DNA from: an uncultured Pseudomonadota bacterium
Lineage (GTDB): Bacteria > Pseudomonadota > Gammaproteobacteria > Methylococcales > Methylomonadaceae
Direction: 5' to 3'
Length of the DNA stretch: 64,000 nt
Assembly: GCA_903848935.1 (NCBI GenBank)
Contig: CAINHO010000031.1
Coordinates: 1-64,000, forward strand
Position numbers and translations under genes: made by a program. Position 1 is the first letter of the stretch. Each line of letters opens with the position of its first letter. Positions 62,572-64,000 of this stretch are shown in pieces. A model generated the notes under the pieces. That model saw nothing but the letters and a program-made list of their open reading frames with translations, ran no database searches and had not been told where the DNA came from.

Positions 62572-63777
62572 GTGGTGTTGCCTGATAAGTATTACGGTGA
62601 ATTGCAGGGCTTGCATCGTCAGTTAAATTTTTCGATTGCAGGCAAGGCAAGTCTTGACCAACTGCAAGCAGTTTTAAATTCACTTGAAGAGGCTATGAAC
62701 AAAGGCAAGACCTTTCGTGAGTGGCAAAAAGACGTGCGCGTGCAAGATTTAGGCTTACCAAAACACCGTTTGGACAACATTTTCAGAACTAACATTCAAG
62801 CCGCTTACAATCGCGGACATTGGGAGAAATTCGTTGAGCATCAAAAAACACGTCCTTATCTTATGTATGATGCTATCAACGACAGCCGAGTGCGCCCTTC
62901 TCATCTTGCTATGGACGGCATTATTCGCCCTGTTGGCGATATTTTTTGGGATGCTCACTATCCGCCAAATGGGTTTAGATGCCGCTGTCGCTGTATTTCA
63001 CTGAGTGAAAAGCAAGCGCAAGAACGCTCGAAAAATGGTACGGGATTAAACAAGCAGGTTACGTCTGCAATGAATCCTGATAAAGGCTGGGATTACAATC
63101 CAGCTACGGCACATGATGAAATGCTAACTAATTTAGTGGATACTAAAATTAGTAAGTTGCCTGTCAGCAATTGGTTCAAGCAAACATTGGTAGAGCAAAA
63201 AGCGAAGAAATTAGCCGAGATACAAAAAACTATGACCTTAGATGACATTTACACGATTGCTGAAAATGTGAAACCTGATTTTGATAGCAAGGTTGAGCAA
63301 GTAGCTAATTTTCTACAAGGCAAGGCGATATTGCCGCCGTTGAAATCAGTTGAACGGGCGCAGATGAAAGTAGATAATTACCACTATGGCGATGCGTCGA
63401 AAATTCGTGATGTGTTGAGAGCAAGCATTGTTTTTGATAATGCAGAGCAGGTTAATACTGCTTATAGTGTGCTTTCAAAAAGATTTGACGTTGTTGCAGA
63501 TGGCTCGCGTAATGGTTACGCTACGCCGATTCATTCAAGCGATGGTTATTTTGATGCAAAGTTAGATGTTGCAGTGAGTGGCATATTTGCTGAAATTCAA
63601 ATACATACGCAAGCAATGGTTGATGCAAAAGAGCGCGTACATTCGTTATATGAAAAAAAGCAGACAATTCAATACAGTGTTCCAATCGGTCAAAAACTAT
63701 CACCTGAACAGAAAAAAGAAATAGAATTGCTAAACAAGCAAATGCGCCAAATTTACAAAGAGGCAAGCAATGAATAA
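62572..63777 (+). CDS. MuF head-protein domain fused to a RelA/SpoT-like toxin domain
   Basis: 401 residues from GTG 62572, but homology-like sequence ('RAVEELKKRG') continues upstream in frame to about 62503, so the true start is unsettled. The MuF part (~1-150) has 'TFREWQKDV', 'NIFRTNIQAAYNRGHWE', 'DSRVRPSHLAMDG' (~104) and 'PPNGFRCRCRCISL'. After a linker comes a RelA/SpoT-like domain (~250-370): 'PPLKSVERAQMKVDNYHYGD', 'DVLRASIVFD', 'GYFDAKLDVAV', 'AEIQIHTQAMVDAKERVH'. MuF proteins join the phage head, and C-terminal toxin domains on MuF define a family of phage-borne polymorphic toxins. The product (ppGpp, ppApp or a modified tRNA) cannot be told. An 8-base overlap couples it to the next gene. 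Confidence 0.85.
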   Translation: MVLPDKYYGELQGLHRQLNFSIAGKASLDQLQAVLNSLEEAMNKGKTFREWQKDVRVQDLGLPKHRLDNIFRTNIQAAYNRGHWEKFVEHQKTRPYLMYDAINDSRVRPSHLAMDGIIRPVGDIFWDAHYPPNGFRCRCRCISLSEKQAQERSKNGTGLNKQVTSAMNPDKGWDYNPATAHDEMLTNLVDTKISKLPVSNWFKQTLVEQKAKKLAEIQKTMTLDDIYTIAENVKPDFDSKVEQVANFLQGKAILPPLKSVERAQMKVDNYHYGDASKIRDVLRASIVFDNAEQVNTAYSVLSKRFDVVADGSRNGYATPIHSSDGYFDAKLDVAVSGIFAEIQIHTQAMVDAKERVHSLYEKKQTIQYSVPIGQKLSPEQKKEIELLNKQMRQIYKEASNE

Positions 63778-64000
63778 CAAAAAATTTAAATCAGAGCCTA
63801 TTCCGTTGGTAGACGGGCAACTTGAATCCATTGAGGTTGATTTTTGGAATGTTGAAGGCTATCCCGTTGTGAATGTTTATGATGGCAAAACAGGCATGAT
63901 TGCGCTTGATGATACCGTTAGAACAATCCCAATGGATGGCGTGTATCGTAACGGCTGGGAATTAAACCGCAATGAATTCTTTAGTGCTTTTCCGCAAACA
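63770..64000 (+). CDS. Candidate immunity protein for the MuF-RelA/SpoT toxin, 3' end outside window
   Basis: Starts with ATG at 63770 inside the toxin gene (ATGAATAA overlap) and runs off the right edge after 77 codons: 'MNNKKFKSEPIPLVDGQ', 'VDFWNVEGYPVVNVYDG', 'LDDTVRTIPMDGVY'. No signal peptide. Not recognised as a known family. The tight overlap behind a polymorphic toxin is the standard place of an immunity gene. Confidence 0.6.
   Translation, partial: MNNKKFKSEPIPLVDGQLESIEVDFWNVEGYPVVNVYDGKTGMIALDDTVRTIPMDGVYRNGWELNRNEFFSAFPQT

Noticed and set aside
62330-62626. 98-codon plus-strand ORF overlapping the MuF start
   Set aside because: It is antisense to the 77-residue gene and out of frame with MuF; no ribosome-binding site and an unlikely composition.

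Overview
The window looks like the chromosome of a gammaproteobacterium with moderate to low GC. The core genes (mpl, apaG/apaH, gshA, galU, recQ, a degenerate-GCHII ribBA (RibBX type), acnB, rpsA-ihfB, cmk-aroA, bepA, rpoD followed by a CAU tRNA) have typical gammaproteobacterial content, and rpsA-ihfB and rpoD-tRNA are familiar neighbour pairs. The genus cannot be fixed from the sequence alone; a Methylococcales- or Thiotrichales-like bacterium is a guess.

Layout. 1-0.9 kb: the 3' end of a type I restriction (HsdR-like) gene, four 10-bp direct repeats and a broken IS1595-type transposase tail. 0.9-12.4 kb: one 3847-residue surface or secreted protein with 27 tandem Ig-like repeats and an RTX/type I secretion C-terminus, bordered on its other side by a Tn3-family transposase relic (12.8-13.2 kb). 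13.3-15.7 kb: cell-wall recycling ligase mpl, a free-standing copy of its N-terminal domain and an ankyrin protein. 15.7-22.3 kb: apaG, apaH, a CheB-CheR-PAS fusion and a hybrid histidine kinase, probably one transcription unit. 22.4-24.6 kb: gshA-cysH (thiol and sulfate assimilation). 24.7-26.3 kb: galU and a lipoprotein. 26.4-32.6 kb: a compact minus-strand signalling operon (HD-GYP response regulator, serine hydrolase, two periplasmic solute-binding proteins, hybrid kinase). 32.7-37.4 kb: recQ, then riboflavin genes interrupted by a HEPN-like gene. 37.5-39.9 kb: a membrane protein and a GH19 peptidoglycan hydrolase with a secreted neighbour. 39.9-51.2 kb: acnB, rpsA, ihfB, cmk, aroA, bepA, rpoD and tRNA-Ile2.

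51.2 kb to the end is an accessory island lying directly downstream of the tRNA. It holds an AlpA-like excisionase gene with a nonsense codon, an IS630 relic, a BrnT/BrnA toxin-antitoxin pair with a likely operator, a giant phage 'polyvalent' protein (zincin-like HExxH, a BECR-type nuclease-like domain, an LPD38-like module) carrying one frameshift, a frameshifted Mu Mor-like regulator, a phage lysozyme lacking its usual catalytic Asp, a HEPN-domain protein, and at the right edge a MuF head-protein domain fused to a RelA/SpoT-like domain, overlapped by a small candidate immunity gene.

The most interesting system is this island. The MuF-RelA/SpoT polymorphic toxin with its 8-nt-overlapping downstream gene, together with the polyvalent protein, suggests a Mu-like phage conflict arsenal that is decaying while its toxin/immunity cassettes persist. 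Several independent lesions fall in the island, while the core genes read through intact, which argues against general sequencing error.
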